The position numbers and the translations under genes were made by a program. DNA of 64,000 nucleotides. Origin: Varanus komodoensis (Eukaryota; Chordata; Lepidosauria; Squamata; Varanidae). Under the pieces are notes generated by a model. That model was given only the letters and a program-made list of their open reading frames with translations, was not told where the DNA came from and did no database searches. Below, one piece after another: positions 1 to 64,000 of this stretch (its first letter is position 1; each line of letters starts with the position of its first letter). The stretch lies in assembly GCF_004798865.1 (NCBI RefSeq), contig NW_025335440.1:2150993-2214992 (forward strand), in the 5' to 3' direction.

Positions 1-60756
<60,756 letters not shown>

Positions 60757-61559
60757 TTAATTAGATATGACCAGTTGTCACCTCTCCTTTGTATCCAGGC
60801 ACTAAAGAAGTGTCTTAGACCGAGAAGATGTAGCTTCACGGGCCGATCACAGGCTTGGACGGAAGAAGGCATATAGGAGAAGCGAGATCCATGTTCAGGT
60901 ACCTGATAAATGGCCCAAACTGGACACCGAGGCTGGGTTCACAGGACATGACAAGCCCTGGTACCTTTTCAGCTGCAGGGTCTTGCTGTGCCATCTGAAC
61001 CGAGTGTGTCTCCCAGGGGATGGCTTACAAGCCACCCCAGCTAGCCCTGGCTTGTAGTGTCACCTGAGCCTGGACGACACTCCCAAGCCGCAGCCGACCC
61101 CAGAGGCTCCGGAATCCCTTCTCAAGAGGGATGGCAAGTGGTCGCCAAGTAGCCCTGGCCAACAGTGGCCAGCAAGGGGCGTCTGCTGGCAGCTTGCTCC
61201 CACGTGCCTTTGATCCTGGGACGGGGATGCTCCGAAGTGATCCCAGGCCTCCCAGCGTCAGCAGGGGTGCGTGAGGAAGCAACTGCCCCCACCCCCACCG
61301 CTGCTCGCTCAGTCTCCACTTGGGGCCTGGAGAGGCAGTGCCTGGCCAGCAGGGGAGTCCCTTGGCGTTGCCTCTTCTCCGGGAGAGCAAGGCAAGAGCT
61401 CCTCCCTGGGCACCTCCTCCCACTATGGCCTGTGGCCCCATTGCACCACCGGGATAATCAGAAGCCTCCAGTGAAGAGAAACAGGGAGACAATTCCGTTT
61501 GTCACTGCCCCTGTGAGGAGGCAGGGGGCTCAGCCCTTTCCGGGGGCCTTCCACAGAGC

Positions 61560-61985
61560 AGGGCCGAAGATGACAGGGCAAGGCTGGGAATCTGTGTGGG
61601 GAGAGCAACTCGCGAGAAGACCGCAGCCGGGAGACACGGGCGAGCGCACAGTTGTGCGGGATTGCCGACGGAGCAGGAACAGCTGGGCTGGGTGGAGTGG
61701 TGCAGGGGAGGGGGGCAGAGGAGGAGGGGGGTGAGCAAAGGGACGGAAGGGAGGCGAGACAGCGGAGACACACGTGTGGAGAGCGGGCAAGGCGGTCGCT
61801 GGCCAGCGAGCCAGCACCAACGGAGAGCGGAGACTGGGGAGCATTCTGGATTCTGGCGGGGCAATGCCCTTCGTTGCCATAGAGGCAGGAGGGGAGGGAG
61901 CCAGAGCAGGCCGGGCCAAGGCGCTGCGGGAAGCGAGCCGGTGACAGTGTAAGAGGCAAGAAAGACCCGGTGAGCGCACTGTCCT
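61560..61985. promoter_or_regulatory. Intronic CpG island (putative)
   Basis: About 425 bases with clearly elevated GC and dense CG dinucleotides (for example gcgagaagaccgcagccggg and ggcggtcgctggccagcg), in contrast to the CpG-poor introns around it. Such islands inside genes often mark alternative promoters. On the plus strand a donor-like acccg|gtgagc lies at 61970. No transcript can be shown from the sequence alone. Confidence 0.5.
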
Positions 61986-62414
61986 TCTGGTGTTGCTCTT
62001 CATGGAAAATCAAGGAAGAGGCAGCTTTCGCCGGCACCCCTCTCCTGACACAGTCACAGCCCCATACAAGCAGGAGGAGTTTCCATCTTGTGCCACAGTC
62101 CTCAAAATCACCCCCTTCGCTCTGATTAGCAGGAAGCCAGGCAACCCAGCACCCTTCCTTTCCCTGGGGGGCTGTGGCCAGGAGGGTGGGGAAGGGGGGG
62201 AGTCATCTCCCCGCTCTGCTGAGCAGGGGAGCAGGCTTTCCCCACCGTCCAGCTCCTCCACCCTGTGCGCCTGCCCGTTGTGGGAGGGCAGCGTTGCTTG
62301 TGAGCAAGCTCTCCCCCAGCATCGGCAGGGGTGGGGGATGACTGCCTGACTTGGGTGACCAACCAAGAGTCTTCATGCCAACCGCCAGTCACAGGATCTG
62401 ATGTTGCGTTGCGG

Positions 62415-62640
62415 GTATTCTGCTTAAATCCCACCTTTCCCTTCAAAGGATCAAGACAAAGTGATCCTTCTCTCTATTTCATCCTCACAACAACAACTCT
62501 GTCAGGTAGGCTGGAGTGAGTGTGTGTAACTGGCCCAAAGTCACTCAGGTGGCTCCCTGGCTGAGTACAGGGACTAGAACCCAGAATGCCTGAGTCCTAT
62601 GCTCCTAACCACTACACCACACTGTCTCTGTCCTCTTCGG
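62415..62640 (-). mobile_element. tRNA-derived SINE, antisense
   Basis: The plus strand reads aatcccacctttcccttcaa, then cctcacaacaacaactctgt and caaagtcactcaggtggctc, and ends with the inverted head taaccactacaccacactgt at about 62605-62625. Order and phrases are the reverse of the copy at 58651. Confidence 0.85.
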
Positions 62641-63788
62641 TGGAAAAAAAGTTTGAGCCTTGAGCTCACACAGCTCCATGTCATGCACCTGGCTCACCCC
62701 CAGCCTCAGGCCGTCAGGTTCTGGGTTCAGAACCTCAGTCCCTGACAGAAACATGGGGAATCTGGTTGAAATGCACTTTATAGCAATGGCAAGGCTGAAA
62801 ATGACTTTGCAGCAGCGACTATGAAGAATTTGAGCCTTTGTGAGGAATCACTCTGCTGAAAAATACCAAGGATACAAGGGAGAAGTGCTCTGCTTCCTTG
62901 TTCGGGTTCATTCCTATCTGTCCTGATTTTAACTACACTGCTTGCGTGTTTATGAAAAAGAGAATTCAGAGCTGCAGGAGAGGAAGAGATGGATTGGATG
63001 GACTCAGTGTGGGGATCCAGGAGCACTGGGGCTGGAGTCGAGTTAGAGGACAGTTCGTGGCTGATGGCTCCACCTTGAAGGAGAAAGGACCGCCCATGGT
63101 CTCCAGAAGGGCAAGTGGGCACCAGAACCCCCTGTGGACCATGGCAATGTGCTTGGCTTTGACTGACCAGAAGCAGGTGGCAGTTCCGATGAGGTGCCAC
63201 AGAGGCCTGTCTGGGACCAACAGGGAGATCCGGGTTCAGTACGTGATGGGAAAAACGGTCATTTAGTTCTCAAGAGCAGCTGCTGGGGACAGACAGAGGG
63301 CTGTTACGGAGATCTGGGCTGACGGTTTCTGAATTTAGGCTGAACCCCACGGAGATCACGTTGGAGCTCACACAGCTAAGACTGCGCAATGGACAGGTTT
63401 TCTCTCAAAATATGCATCTGGGTTTGGAGGCGAGAATGCTGCAGAATCTTGAGGAGGTGCATAACCTGGTACACAGCTCAGCACCAGTCCTCAACTTAGT
63501 GCAAGCGGATTGGTAAGGCTGTATTGGAAGACACAAAAAGCAAATCCCTCAAGTATCTTTCCTCCTGATCTATGGTTTCTCCTCATAAGTCATCTCATAG
63601 ACAGACCGACAACTCAGCCAAGATAAGGGAAAGAGAACTACAGGTAGTCATATAAAATGAAAATATTTTTGCACTTCTCTCCATGGCTCACCAATTCTTT
63701 AAACAAAATTAAGCAGGATATGATCCTATACATATGTATAGAATCCTACACAATGTGACATTCCCATCAAGCTTTTATCTGGCAAAAC

Positions 63789-63844
63789 TTTCTTTTCTTT
63801 TCTTTTCTTTTCTTTTCTTTTCTTTTCTTTTCTTTTCTTTTCTT
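63789..63844. repeat. (TCTTT)n microsatellite
   Basis: Eleven consecutive five-base units on the plus strand without visible interruption; purine-rich (AAAGA)n in the transcript. Confidence 0.97.
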
Positions 63845-64000
63845 CCACCTCCTTTCTCATCTTTTTAAATGTGCACATGAAATGTAATGAGGGCCCTTGA
63901 TTAAACCAGAGCTTTTGTAATTTGAAAATTGTTCATTAAAAGCAATCAAGCTTTTTATGGCATTTTATTTTAATTGTGAAAGGTGCAGCTCCAGGAAAAA

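Noticed and set aside
61165-62037. Overlapping open frames of about 190-205 codons on both strands
   Set aside because: Explained by the high GC content of the CpG-rich block; residues are low-complexity and match nothing recognised.

Overview
The window is animal nuclear DNA, most likely from a squamate reptile (lizard, gecko or snake). It has large introns, GT-AG splice sites and many CR1-type LINE remnants. Pieces of the RTE-clade LINE BovB and several copies of a tRNA-headed SINE with a conserved tail (caggctcac..agggttgttgt type) are also present. This repeat mixture is typical of squamates; the assignment rests on remembered repeat families, not on a search.

One gene occupies almost everything, transcribed leftward on the minus strand from beyond position 64000 to beyond position 1. 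I could place 21 internal exons (880-60731), all with canonical splice sites. Joined, they give an uninterrupted reading frame of 2988 bases (996 codons). The product alternates CUB and sushi (CCP) modules: sushi, CUB, sushi, CUB, sushi, CUB, sushi, CUB, sushi, CUB, sushi, sushi. This is the C-terminal half of the alternating region of a CSMD protein (CUB and Sushi Multiple Domains), running into the start of the tandem-sushi stalk. From recalled human sequences the wording is closest to CSMD2. The signal peptide and first CUBs (upstream) and the rest of the sushi stalk, membrane segment and cytoplasmic tail (downstream) lie outside the window.

Layout from left to right. 880-1065 is the last exon seen. 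1066-10035 is a 9 kb intron holding a long, decayed CR1 LINE (about 5960-8608, plus strand) abutting the 3' end of another LINE (8609-9012). 10036-22965 holds eight exons with BovB, SINE and an antisense CR1 between them. 26431-42825 holds seven exons with several LINE 3' ends. 42826-51414 is mostly intron with one CUB exon. 51415-60731 holds the last five exons, a 774-base assembly gap (52426-53199, intronic), and more SINE/LINE debris. 60732-64000 is upstream intron containing a CpG-rich block and a pentamer microsatellite.

No second protein-coding gene, RNA gene, CRISPR array or prokaryotic feature is supported. The most interesting points outside the gene are: inverted CR1 and SINE copies that bracket exons and could promote back-splicing; a short near-perfect hairpin at 9757-9829; an intronic CpG island near 61.6-62.0 kb; and several AT-rich, repeat-free stretches that look like conserved non-coding elements.
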